Assembly: GCF_000427905.1 (NCBI RefSeq)
Contig: NZ_ATYX01000007.1
Coordinates: 248,001-312,000 of the forward strand
Source of the DNA: Thermocrispum agreste DSM 44070
Lineage (GTDB): Bacteria; Actinomycetota; Actinomycetes; Mycobacteriales; Pseudonocardiaceae
Reading direction: 5' to 3'
Length of the DNA: 64,000 bases
Positions 45,053 to 53,658 of the stretch are shown piece after piece. Position 1 is the stretch's first letter. Each line of letters starts with the position of its first letter. Both the position numbers and the translations under genes were made by a program. The notes under the pieces were generated by a model, which saw nothing but the letters and a program-made list of their open reading frames with translations, was not told where the DNA came from and made no database searches.

Positions 45053-46437
45053 CACGACGCTCCCGGGCTGGACGACGTCAACGACTCCACCGCTTGCCCG
45101 CTCAACGCCAGCAGCGGTTCCGGCCACAACGCCCCGGCCAGCACCAGCACCGCAAGCCCCGCAGCGATCAGTCGCTGCGGCAGCGGGCTGGCTTTGGCCT
45201 TCGCAGGGTCGGCTCGCCAGAAGCAGCGCTGATAGACCTGGAACATGTAGACCAGCGACAGCGCGCTGCCTGCCACCAGGAGGACGATCAAGGCGGTGCT
45301 GTCGGCCAGGATGCCGGTCCGGAACAGCTCCAGCTTGCCGACGAATCCCGCCGCGGGCGGCACCCCGGCCACACTGAGCGATCCGATGGCGAAGGCGCCG
45401 GCCACCAGCGCGCCACGCACTCCGGAGGCCAGGAACAGCAACGCCTTGTTCAGCGAGTTGACCACGCTGTACAGCACGGCGGTCACCAGGCCGACCGGCC
45501 CGGCCACCCCGAGCGCGACCAGCACATAGCCGACCTGGCCGATCGCCGAGTAGGCCAACATCTCGGCCACGTCACCACGGGAGACGGCGAGCACACCGCC
45601 GTAAAGGATCGACACCGCGCCGAGGATGATCAGCGCCAGGCCCGCCTGTTCCAGCTGCTGCGGAAACAACCCTGCACCGAAGCGCAGCAGACCGTAGGCA
45701 CCGATGTTGGCCACCGCGCCGCTGAGGATGGCGGCCACCGAGGGGCGCGCGCCCGCGTACACGGTCGGCAGCCAGAAGTGGAACGGGAACAGGCCGAGCT
45801 TGACACTGAACGCGATGAAGAACCCGGTCGCGATCAGCAGCACCGCGTTCGGGTTGACTTCCAGCATCCGCTCGGCGATCTGCTCCATCGCCAGCGTTCC
45901 GGTCACCCGGTAGGCACCGGCCACCGAGAACACGAAGATGAACGAACCCAACAGGTTGACCGCGGTGAACACCAGAGCCGCACGCAGCTGCCGTCGCTTG
46001 CCGCCGTATGCGCTGAGCGCGTAGGAGGCGGTCATGGCCAGTTCGAAGAAAACGTAGAAAGAGAAGATGTCAGCGGTGACGAACAGGCCGTTCAAGCCGG
46101 CGGCGAGGATGACGACCAGGCCGGGGAACGTCCTGGTGCGCACACCGCCGACCGACTCGTAGGCGGCCGCCGCGGTCACCACCAACACCGACAGCAGCGC
46201 GAAGGTCACCCCGAGCGGGTCCGCCTCCAGCACGATGCCGATGCCTTCGGGCCAGTGGCCGGTCACCACCCGGACGTTGCCGTTGCCGTACACCTCCGCG
46301 GCGAGGAACGCCAGCACGACCAGCGTCGCGACCAGGGTGGACACGGCGAGCCAGGCGACCGCGCGGTTGCGGCCGTTGGCGATCAGCAGGACGGCTCCCG
46401 CGACCCACGGCAACAACAGAGCGATCGACAGCAGCAT
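45052..46437 (-). CDS. mnhD: Mrp Na+/H+ antiporter subunit D
   Basis: A 461-residue membrane protein of the complex-I proton-pump (NuoM/N) family with about 13-14 helices. It contains FYVFFELAMTASYALSAYGG (family Glu in a membrane helix) and KLGLFPFHFWLPTVY (Lys). These residues carry protons in related subunits. One-base overlaps at both ends. Confidence 0.93.
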   Translation of the reverse strand: MLLSIALLLPWVAGAVLLIANGRNRAVAWLAVSTLVATLVVLAFLAAEVYGNGNVRVVTGHWPEGIGIVLEADPLGVTFALLSVLVVTAAAAYESVGGVRTRTFPGLVVILAAGLNGLFVTADIFSFYVFFELAMTASYALSAYGGKRRQLRAALVFTAVNLLGSFIFVFSVAGAYRVTGTLAMEQIAERMLEVNPNAVLLIATGFFIAFSVKLGLFPFHFWLPTVYAGARPSVAAILSGAVANIGAYGLLRFGAGLFPQQLEQAGLALIILGAVSILYGGVLAVSRGDVAEMLAYSAIGQVGYVLVALGVAGPVGLVTAVLYSVVNSLNKALLFLASGVRGALVAGAFAIGSLSVAGVPPAAGFVGKLELFRTGILADSTALIVLLVAGSALSLVYMFQVYQRCFWRADPAKAKASPLPQRLIAAGLAVLVLAGALWPEPLLALSGQAVESLTSSSPGAS

Positions 46438-46889
46438 CAGCGCACCCGCCCCAGCTCTTCGTGCTCGATGGCCTCCGCGTCGTCCTCCTTGGCGCCTTCG
46501 ACGCCCTCGACTTCTTCCCGGTCGGCCTGCCGCTTGCGCTCGAGACGGGCCTCGACCTCGGCCTCGGTCGCGGCAAGCGCATCTTGCTCGGAGGTGCGGA
46601 AGACCACCACGACGCGGTGCACCATGGCCAGCAGCAACGCCACCGTCGCCAGCCCGATGACCAGCGCGGTCAACGCCAATGCCTGCGGCAGCGGGTCGCT
46701 CGGGTCGTCATCCGGCCCGACGTGGATCACCGCCTGCCCACGGTTGAGGCTCGAGGCGATGATGGTCAGCACGGCCGCCTGGGAGATCAGCATGATGCCC
46801 GCGACCATTCGCACCAGGTCCCGCTTGAGCAGCAGGTAGGCACCGGATCCGAACAACACGGCGGTGGCCAGCGCGAAGGCGATGATCAT
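46437..46889 (-). CDS. mnhC: Mrp Na+/H+ antiporter subunit C
   Basis: A 150-residue NuoK-like protein: three membrane helices in the first 95 residues (LLKRDLVRMVAGIMLISQA, DPLPQALALTALVIG) followed by an acidic Glu/Asp-rich C-terminal tail of about 50 residues. The tail is longer than in most MnhC proteins. Overlaps mnhB by four bases. Confidence 0.92.
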   Translation of the reverse strand: MIIAFALATAVLFGSGAYLLLKRDLVRMVAGIMLISQAAVLTIIASSLNRGQAVIHVGPDDDPSDPLPQALALTALVIGLATVALLLAMVHRVVVVFRTSEQDALAATEAEVEARLERKRQADREEVEGVEGAKEDDAEAIEHEELGRVR

Positions 46890-47353
46890 GACTTCTCCTC
46901 TCCGCGCAACCGGCCGAACTGGTGCAACAACATCACCAGCACGCCGACCACCAGCAGGAACACGCCGATGTCCATCAGCAGCTGGGTGAACAGTTCGAGC
47001 TTGCCGAACTTGGTCAGCGGCTCGCCCGGCGCCGGCTGATGCGACACCGGTTCCTCGCCGTACACCAGCGGGAAGAAACCACTGGCCAGCGCCAGCAGCA
47101 ACCCGGTGACGGCGATCTTGGGGGCATGCCGCAGCACCGGCAGCACGGCTTCCGCGCCGTCCGCACCGACCGCGACGTAGGTCAACGACACCGCGAGCGC
47201 GACGATCACGCCGGCGGCGAACCCGTCCCCGACCTCCGCGTAACCCTTGACGATCAGCGCCGCGGCCACCATCACGCTCGGGGCAGGCAGCATGCGCGCG
47301 ACGACCCGGACGACCGAGTCCGGGGCCGCGCCGCGCCCGCTACGCCTCACCAT
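46886..47353 (-). CDS. mnhB: Mrp Na+/H+ antiporter subunit B
   Basis: A 155-residue membrane protein with four helices and VKGYAEVGDGFAAGVIVALA and FTQLLMDIGVFLLVVGV, both typical of MnhB. ATG at 47353 overlaps the mnhA stop by seven bases. Confidence 0.92.
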   Translation of the reverse strand: MVRRSGRGAAPDSVVRVVARMLPAPSVMVAAALIVKGYAEVGDGFAAGVIVALAVSLTYVAVGADGAEAVLPVLRHAPKIAVTGLLLALASGFFPLVYGEEPVSHQPAPGEPLTKFGKLELFTQLLMDIGVFLLVVGVLVMLLHQFGRLRGEEKS

Positions 47354-49635
47354 GTCTTCCCCCTGCGCATCAGCGTGGCCACACCGATCACGGCGACCAG
47401 CAGCACGGTGATCTCCACCAGCGTGTCCAGGCCACGGAAGTCGGCGACGATGGCGGTCACCACGTCGCCGCCATGTGCCTCCGGAGCCAGTCGGATGTGG
47501 TCGTCGGACACACTCTCGGCAGCCGGTTTGGACAAGAAGCCCCACACCGTCACGAAGGCGGCGAGCCCCGCGATCGATCCGGCGACCACGTCACGCCTGC
47601 GGCGTTTCCTGCGCACCACCGAGCCCCGATCCTCGTCGGGTTCTTCCTGCGGCAGCCGGGCGAGCGCGGCGACAAACACCAGCGCCAGCATCGTCTCCAC
47701 CATCACCGCCACCAGCGCCACGTCGGGCGCGCCGATCAGCGCGTACACGGCGGCCAGCGCGAAGCCGACGACCGACAGCGCGAGCGCGATCGCCAGTCGC
47801 GACCTGGAGCGCGCGATCACGAGCGTGACGACGGTGATGAGGCCGAGCAACGGGAGGATCACCCAGTCGGCGCCGCTGACGTGCCCGAGCGCGAAGGCAC
47901 CGTCCGTGGGCGTCGCCGCGAAAGCCAGGCCGACCAGCAAACCGGCGGGCACCAGCACGGCAGCGATGCTGCTGCGCAAATCACGAACCTCGAGCCCGTG
48001 CACTCCGGCAGACGCTCGGTCCAGACCGTGCAGCATCGCTTCGTAACCGCGGCGGGGACCGAACAGATCACCGGCACGCGCCAGGGTCCGGGACAGCACA
48101 GTGGTGAGTCTCGGCGCCGCCAACAGCAGGCCGCCCAGGGTCCACGCGGCGATCGCCATCAGGTTTTCCGGGCTGAGCTCGAGGTGGTAGCCGGGATCGA
48201 CCTCCACCGGCCTGCCTGCGGTCACCTCGCCCCCACTCGCCGCCAGCCGGGCGAACGGCTCCGTCACCAGCCCGCCCACGACGGTCACCGCGGCGAGGAA
48301 CGCCACCGGCGCGACCATGACGACGGACCGCTCGGTGACCTGACCCTTCTCGGCGCCGAGAAACAGCGTGACCCAGAAGCGTCCGATGTAGGCAAGGGTC
48401 AGTGCGGCAGCGACCACGGCCAAAACGGTGGTGACGCTCCCTTCCTCCCAGGCCGCGGCGAAGAACAACTCGTCCTTGAAGAACCCGATGGTCAACGGCA
48501 ACGCAGCCAGTGAAGCGGCCGCCACCGCGGAGGCCACGGCCAGCACCGGCATGCGCCGCCCGAGACCGCCGAGTTTCGACAGCCGATCCTCGCCGGTGGC
48601 CATGGTCACCGCTCCGGCCGTCATGAACAGGGCGCTCTTGGCGACGGCGTGCGCCATCACGTAGAAGGCGGCGGCGCCGTTGCTCGTGCTGCTGCCCATG
48701 CCGTACAGCAGCACCATGTAGCCGTACTGCGAGATCGTGGAGTAGGCCAGCACCTGCTTGAGACGGTCGCGCCGCAGCGCCAACACGCCGCCGACGACGA
48801 TCGACAAAGCACCGATCACCAGCAGGCCGGTCATCACCAGTTCGCTGCGTTCCAGCAGCCGGTGCACCCGGCCGATCACCAGCACGCCCGCCGCCACCAT
48901 CGCCGCCGAGTGCAGGTAGGCGGACACGGGGGTGGGCGCCGCCATGGCGCGCGGCAGCCAGAAGTGCAACGGGACCTGGGCGCTCTTGGCCAGTGCCGCG
49001 ACGGCGATCAGGGCGGCCGCGACCGTCGTGGTTTCCGACGGCCCGACTCGCTCGATCAGCTCGGGGATGGCGAACGTGCCGTACGCGGCGTACAGCAGGA
49101 CCGCGCCGATCAGCATGGCCACCGCGGAAACCACCGTGACCAGCAGCGCCATCACCGCCGAGGTGCGCGCCTTGCTGTCGGATCGGTCGAAGCCGATGAG
49201 GTAGTAGGAGCACACCGCGGTCAGGTCGAAGAACACGAAGACCAGCACCAGGTCCTGGGCCGTCGCCAGGCCGACCATGGCCATCGCGAACAGCAGCATC
49301 CAGGGCCAGAACCGCCAGCGTTCGACCGCGCCGCGGCGCTCGTGCTCCAGATGCAGCGTCATGTACCGCGTGCCGTAGGCGAACACCAGCGCGCCGATCC
49401 CGGTGGCCAGCAGGCCGTAGATCGCGCCGAGCCCGTCGAGTCGGAAGCTCAGATGCAGGTCGAGGCTCGGCGCCCACGGCACGGAGAACCCGCCTCCGCC
49501 TGCCAGCCAACCGACCAGACACGCAAGAAATCCGACCGCCGCCGTCGCGCACGCCACCCAGCCTGGCCAGTCCGGCGTCAACCGAGGTGCCGGCGCCGCC
49601 TCGTCGCGGGCCGCTCTACCGCGATCGAGGGCCAC
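47347..49635 (-). CDS. mnhA: Mrp Na+/H+ antiporter subunit A
   Basis: A 762-residue membrane protein related to complex-I NuoL, with about 18-20 helices. It has FFDLTAVCSYYLIGFDRS, KSAQVPLHFWLPRAMAAPTPVSAYLHSAAMV (quoted by ends KSAQVPL and HSAAMV) and a C-terminal DUF4040/MnhB-like part (GAPDVALVAVMVETML). GTG at 49635 with GGAGGA eight bases upstream is chosen over an ATG at 49662. First of the seven-gene operon. Confidence 0.93.
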   Translation of the reverse strand: MALDRGRAARDEAAPAPRLTPDWPGWVACATAAVGFLACLVGWLAGGGGFSVPWAPSLDLHLSFRLDGLGAIYGLLATGIGALVFAYGTRYMTLHLEHERRGAVERWRFWPWMLLFAMAMVGLATAQDLVLVFVFFDLTAVCSYYLIGFDRSDSKARTSAVMALLVTVVSAVAMLIGAVLLYAAYGTFAIPELIERVGPSETTTVAAALIAVAALAKSAQVPLHFWLPRAMAAPTPVSAYLHSAAMVAAGVLVIGRVHRLLERSELVMTGLLVIGALSIVVGGVLALRRDRLKQVLAYSTISQYGYMVLLYGMGSSTSNGAAAFYVMAHAVAKSALFMTAGAVTMATGEDRLSKLGGLGRRMPVLAVASAVAAASLAALPLTIGFFKDELFFAAAWEEGSVTTVLAVVAAALTLAYIGRFWVTLFLGAEKGQVTERSVVMVAPVAFLAAVTVVGGLVTEPFARLAASGGEVTAGRPVEVDPGYHLELSPENLMAIAAWTLGGLLLAAPRLTTVLSRTLARAGDLFGPRRGYEAMLHGLDRASAGVHGLEVRDLRSSIAAVLVPAGLLVGLAFAATPTDGAFALGHVSGADWVILPLLGLITVVTLVIARSRSRLAIALALSVVGFALAAVYALIGAPDVALVAVMVETMLALVFVAALARLPQEEPDEDRGSVVRRKRRRRDVVAGSIAGLAAFVTVWGFLSKPAAESVSDDHIRLAPEAHGGDVVTAIVADFRGLDTLVEITVLLVAVIGVATLMRRGKTW

Positions 49636-49757
49636 GGGGCAACTCCTCCAGGTCGGTAGCACGGTCTGAATGCAAACTACGTGATCGACTCGATCTCGGC
49701 AGCAACAACCCGCCCCCGCTGTTGCCGCCGTCGCACCACTGTGTCAATGTCGGCCAT

Positions 49758-50249
49758 ATGGACGTCGAGGTGCGCAGGCGGGATTTGCCAGGACTGGGAA
49801 GGCAGTTCGAGATCGAGTGCGACGACGGTACGCGGCTGGCCGTTGTGGTGATGAACGACGGTGCGCGCCACTTGTACACGTTCGCCCCAGGGGCGGAGGC
49901 CGCATCCGGCGTGATCAAGCTGGAGGAAGCGCACGCTCGGACGCTCGGCGCGGTGCTTGCCGGGGTGTACTACGAGCCGATCGGCGACAACGAGGAGGCG
50001 CCCGCGGTGCTCGGCGCGGTCGCCATCGACTGGCTGACCATCCACGCCGAGAACCACCCCGCCACGGTCGGCGAGCTGGTCGACCCGGATCACCCGACCG
50101 CGTCACTCGTGGCGCTGATGCGGGGCAGCCGGACGATCATGAAGCCGGGCCCGGACGAGAAGCTTCAGGTCGGCGACCAGGTGCTGGTCACCGGCCACCG
50201 CGCCGACATCGAGGAAGTCCGGGGCAAGGTGATCAGCAGGCAGGCCTGA
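49758..50249 (+). CDS. TrkA-C (RCK_C) antiporter regulatory subunit, KhtT-like
   Basis: A 163-residue cytosolic protein. The C-terminal RCK_C domain (residues about 85-160) shows AIDWLTIHAENHPATVGELV, MRGSRTIMKPGPDEKLQVGDQVLVTGH (quoted by ends MRGSRT and VLVTGH). Such subunits gate K+/H+ or cation antiporters of the CPA2/KhtU type, but no such antiporter is adjacent. It is divergent from the Mrp operon and may regulate it or a distant partner. Confidence 0.85.
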   Translation: MDVEVRRRDLPGLGRQFEIECDDGTRLAVVVMNDGARHLYTFAPGAEAASGVIKLEEAHARTLGAVLAGVYYEPIGDNEEAPAVLGAVAIDWLTIHAENHPATVGELVDPDHPTASLVALMRGSRTIMKPGPDEKLQVGDQVLVTGHRADIEEVRGKVISRQA

Positions 50250-50626
50250 CCTGGGCGAACGGCGCGTCGCACCGGGACGGCCCGCCGTCGCGTCGTGCAC
50301 CGAGCGACTGCGCGAAGGTCCCTTTCAACGCAGACATGCTCTGCGCCTCCCTGCGCAGAGTGGGACGTCGAAGCCGGATCAAGGCCAAGGGATCGGAGAT
50401 TCGCGAAGACTGGCGAACCGCGCAGGCGCGATCGCGGCCGAGCTCGCCGCTGCGTAGGCCTCCCGAGGCAGCGCAGGCACGTCACCGAACGGATCCGGCA
50501 CGAAAGAAGGCCAGTGGTCGTAGGGGCGCCCGGTCCGCCCGTCAATCCCACGGATCGGCACCACGTACCCCGGGCCGCCTTCGACAGAAGGCCTCCAGGT
50601 CCACATCTCAAGACACAGCACCCAAG

Positions 50627-50686
50627 TTTTGAGATGTTCACCAACATCTCAAAACTCGTGGAGACGTCGCCCAACATCTCAAAACA
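50627..50686. repeat. 13-base repeat AACATCTCAAAAC, inverted then direct
   Basis: GTTTTGAGATGTT (50627-50639) and AACATCTCAAAAC (50644-50656) form a perfect inverted repeat with a four-base loop; a third copy stands at 50674-50686, and a partial copy at 50603-50615. Confidence 0.88.
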
Positions 50687-50897
50687 GCGTGTCTGCCATT
50701 TGTGATGTTGGGCGACCCCACACAACGTGGAGGGCATCCGGCACGGATGATGCCCTCTCCAGCGGAGTCTCATCCAGTCAAGTCGCCGACGACATCTCAG
50801 GACTGCCCTCGTGGATCGCGCGGGGCGGGCAGGCAGCGTCACGGCGGCCCCGCACGCGCCGACCGAGATCAACCGGCATGGGCAACTCGTCGTCATC

Positions 50898-50929
50898 GAA
50901 CCCGGGCAACACAGAACCCGGGCAACACA
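50898..50929. repeat. perfect 16-base tandem duplication
   Basis: GAACCCGGGCAACACA occurs at 50898-50913 and 50914-50929, immediately before the ssrA terminator. Confidence 0.9.
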
Positions 50930-50964
50930 AAGGCCCCGTCCCGTCTGCCGCGGAACGGGGCCTT
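50930..50964 (-). terminator. ssrA terminator
   Basis: A perfect 10-base stem (AAGGCCCCGT / ACGGGGCCTT) with a 15-base loop, followed on the minus strand by TGTGTT, five bases after the tmRNA 3' end. Confidence 0.8.
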
Positions 50965-50969
50965 CCTGC

Positions 50970-51346
50970 TGGTGGAGGTGCCGGGAATCGAACCCGGGTC
51001 CTCTGTCGCCTCACCAGGGCTTCTCCGTGCGCAGTTCACTGTGCCTCTACTCGGCCCCACCGGTCACGTGAACAAGCCGGTGTGACGGGCCCAGCCGCTG
51101 TGACTGTCCCGCTACGCAGCCGCGGCCGCCGCGAAGCGGTGAGCCTCCTCGCTGATGCCGGCTATCGGGCCGGAGGCGCTCCCGAGCCGACAACGCTTCG
51201 CGCTCGCTCAGGCGGCGAGGGCGAAGTCGCGCTGACTTGCTTTAGTCTTGGCGCTTGTTTGTTCACGACGACGCTTACGGTGGTCAGTCGCCTGCACCGG
51301 CACGCTTCCCCTGGCTCAACGTCCAGAGTCGAAACCGTTCACCCCC
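50970..51346 (-). ncRNA. ssrA: transfer-messenger RNA (tmRNA)
   Basis: A 377-base RNA that rescues stalled ribosomes with SmpB (57063-57548). The 5' GGGGGTG pairs with CACCTCC next to the 3' ACCA. The 3' arm shows GGTTCGATTCC (T loop). The open reading part encodes a tag AKTKASQRDFALAA followed by TGA (51208-51252), with the ALAA degradation signal common to bacterial tags. The tag start codon GCC is inferred from the frame. Confidence 0.93.
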
Positions 51347-51409
51347 TTGTCCACCGGAGTGGGTTCCTGCATCGAGTCTAACGCCCGCCACCAACCGGTT
51401 TGTTCCCGC

Positions 51410-52522
51410 TCACGAGTCCTCCCAGGAGAACACCCGGGCGGCGATGAACCCGACGACCACCGCGAAGGCGACGAGCACCGCGCTCGGCAGCAGGATCGCC
51501 TCCAGGCCCTCGCCGCGCACCAGCACGGCGCTCAGCCCGTCGTTGAGGTGCCGCATCGGGAAGATCATCGACAGCCCCTGCATCCACTCCGGGGTCTGGT
51601 CGATCGGGAAGAACGACCCGGACAGGAACGCCATCGGCAGGATGATCAGATTGGCCGCGCCGGACGCGGACTCCTCGGTCTTGCTGAACGAGCCCACCAG
51701 CATGCCGATGGCGAAGAACGCCAGCGTGCCCAGCGCCAGCAGCGGAATGGCCAGCCACCACTGCCCGGACAGCTGCAGGCCGAACACCGGCAGCACCGCG
51801 ATCGCCACGAACACGACGGCCTGCATGAACGCCACCCCGATGGCCACCGCCAGCCGCGAACCGAGGATCGCCAGCGGCGACACCGGGGCCAGCCGGAGCC
51901 TGCGCAGCACCTGGTTCTTCCGCCACATCACCAGCGTCAACGCCGAGCCGAACACCGCCCCCATGGCGACCGCCCAGGCGAGCAGCCCCGGGGTGAGGAA
52001 CTGGATCGGTTCCAGCGAGGAGTCCTCCACCTGCTGTGCGTCGACCCGGAACTGCGGTTCGACGCCGGCCGCGGCCAGGTTGGCGTTGTTGACCACCCCG
52101 TCCACCAGGCCGTTGATCACGCCTGCGGTCGTCTGGTTGCTGGCGGCGTAGCGCACCGTGACCGTCGAACCGTCGACCGCCACGAACCCGGGCAGGTCAC
52201 CGGACTTCACCGCCTCCAGCGCGGCGTCGGCGTCGTCGAACTTGGTGATCTCCACCGCGCCGGTCTGCTCGAGAGCGGAGATCACCGGGCCGGAGCCGAC
52301 CACGCCGAGCTCGGTCTTGTTCTCCCCGCCGTCGTTGAACAGCAGGCCGAAGATGACCAGGAACATCAACGGGAACAGGATGGTCCAGAACAACGTCGCC
52401 TTGTCCCGGATGAACCCCTTGAACGCCGCCCGCGACAGCGCCCTGAACGAATGCGACGCGGGCGGCGCGGTGGCCGTGGCCTGCCCGTCCGTGGTCTGGG
52501 TGTCCTCTTTGGCGACGGTCAT
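51410..52522 (-). CDS. ABC-2 type exporter permease
   Basis: A 370-residue membrane protein of the DrrB/YhgE/ABC2 group. One N-terminal helix (TLFWTILFPLMFLVIFGLLF), a large extracellular part of about 150 residues, then five helices with MWRKNQVLRRLRLAPVSPL and LPMAFLSGSFFPIDQTP. It overlaps the ATPase stop in ATGA. Substrate unknown: drug, lipid or peptide. Confidence 0.88.
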   Translation of the reverse strand: MTVAKEDTQTTDGQATATAPPASHSFRALSRAAFKGFIRDKATLFWTILFPLMFLVIFGLLFNDGGENKTELGVVGSGPVISALEQTGAVEITKFDDADAALEAVKSGDLPGFVAVDGSTVTVRYAASNQTTAGVINGLVDGVVNNANLAAAGVEPQFRVDAQQVEDSSLEPIQFLTPGLLAWAVAMGAVFGSALTLVMWRKNQVLRRLRLAPVSPLAILGSRLAVAIGVAFMQAVVFVAIAVLPVFGLQLSGQWWLAIPLLALGTLAFFAIGMLVGSFSKTEESASGAANLIILPMAFLSGSFFPIDQTPEWMQGLSMIFPMRHLNDGLSAVLVRGEGLEAILLPSAVLVAFAVVVGFIAARVFSWEDS

Positions 52523-53433
52523 GCCCGGTACTCCCTCCCCGTCAGCTCGAGGAACACGTCCTCGAGGGTGGCCGTCCGCACCTGCAGGCCGTCCAACGCC
52601 CGCCGCTCGGCCAGTGCGGTGAGTACCGGGGCAGGGGTGCGAGTGCTGATGGTCAACGACAGCTCGTCGACGCTGACCGATTCGACGCCGGGCAGCCTGC
52701 GGGCTTCCTTCTCGGCGAGGATGCCCGTGTTGAGGCTGACCCGCGTGGCCGCGTCCAGGTCGCGCACCAGCGCGGTCGGCGAGTCCAGGGCAAGGATCTT
52801 GCCGTGGTCCATGATCGCCACCCGGTCGCACAGGATCTCGGCTTCGTCGAGGTAATGGGTGGTGTAGACGATGGTCTTGCCGCGCGCCTTGATCGCCCGC
52901 AGCACGTCCCACAAGTTCCGCCGGGACTGCGGGTCCAGGCCAGCGGTCGGCTCGTCCAGGAAGACGATGTCCGGGTCGTGCACCAGCGCGCAGGCGATGG
53001 ACAGCCGCTGCCGCTGACCGCCGGACAGCTTGTTGTCCGGGGTGCCGGCCTTCTCCGCCAGCCCCACCAGTTCCAGCATCTCCAGCGCACGCTCCGGCGG
53101 GCAGCCGTACAGCGCCCCGAAGGTCTCCAGCTGCTCGCGCGCGGTGAGCTTCTCGAAGAACGCCGACGCCTGCAGCTGCACGCCGATCCGCGGCAGCAGC
53201 CGCACGTTGCGCGGCCAGGGCGACTCGCCGAGCAACCGCACGGTTCCGGAGTCCGGCTTGCGCAGGCCTTCGGCGATCTCCAGGGTGGTCGTCTTGCCCG
53301 CGCCGTTCGGCCCGAGGATGCCGAAGAACTCCCCCTGGCGGACGGAGAACGACACTCCGTTGACCGCCCGCACATCGCCGTAGGACATGTGGATGTCCTC
53401 GACGACGAGGGCATCACCCGGTTTGCTGTTCAT
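52519..53433 (-). CDS. ABC-2 type exporter ATPase
   Basis: A 304-residue ATPase with Walker A GPNGAGKTTT, signature LSGGQRQRLS, Walker B IVFLDEPTAGLD and switch His in TTHYLDEA. The C-terminal 80 residues form a DrrA-like extension. It is first in a two-gene operon facing a two-component system, which may control it. Confidence 0.92.
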   Translation of the reverse strand: MNSKPGDALVVEDIHMSYGDVRAVNGVSFSVRQGEFFGILGPNGAGKTTTLEIAEGLRKPDSGTVRLLGESPWPRNVRLLPRIGVQLQASAFFEKLTAREQLETFGALYGCPPERALEMLELVGLAEKAGTPDNKLSGGQRQRLSIACALVHDPDIVFLDEPTAGLDPQSRRNLWDVLRAIKARGKTIVYTTHYLDEAEILCDRVAIMDHGKILALDSPTALVRDLDAATRVSLNTGILAEKEARRLPGVESVSVDELSLTISTRTPAPVLTALAERRALDGLQVRTATLEDVFLELTGREYRA

Positions 53434-53495
53434 GGTGGGTGATTCTGCCCGCTTGGCGGGCGGCGGCGCATCCGGGTATCTCCCCGGGGCTGCCT

Positions 53496-53584
53496 CCGGG
53501 AATTTCCCGCCCCCGGCGTCGGGCCGTCCACGGTCACGTCCGCCAGGATCGCCGCCGGAATTTCCCGGACCCCCCCGGGGGGGG
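53496..53584. promoter_or_regulatory. possible operator pair and C7G8 tract in divergent promoter
   Basis: CCGGGAATTTCCCGC (from 53496) and CCGGAATTTCCCGG (53555-53568) are near-identical palindromes 59 bases apart. Right beside them is a run of seven C then eight G (53570-53584). They sit between the exporter and the sensor/kinase operon. Confidence 0.45.
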
Positions 53585-53658
53585 TGGGGCTTTCCCCACC
53601 AGGAATCGGCCCGCATGCCGCATGGTCCCGCGCCGCGGAGCCGACCAGGCTGGACGCC

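Larger units (their letters stand above)
50250..50929. other. intergenic region of about 680 bases with palindromic and tandem repeats
   Basis: No convincing gene. A set of AACATCTCAAAAC repeats (50627-50686) and a 16-base tandem duplication (50898-50929) are listed separately. Minus-strand frames across the repeat give repeated FEML-like peptides and appear spurious. Confidence 0.55.

Noticed and set aside
47347-49635. MnhA as an unusual fusion with an MnhB-like domain
   Set aside because: A C-terminal DUF4040/MnhB-like part is normal for MnhA of seven-subunit Mrp complexes.
50165-50896. Minus-strand frame of 243 codons with repeated FEML peptides
   Set aside because: The peptides come from the DNA repeats and the frame overlaps the KhtT-like gene end; no plausible protein.
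50970-51030. tRNA-like T arm and CCA end
   Set aside because: Belongs to the tmRNA; the rest of the RNA with tag frame follows.
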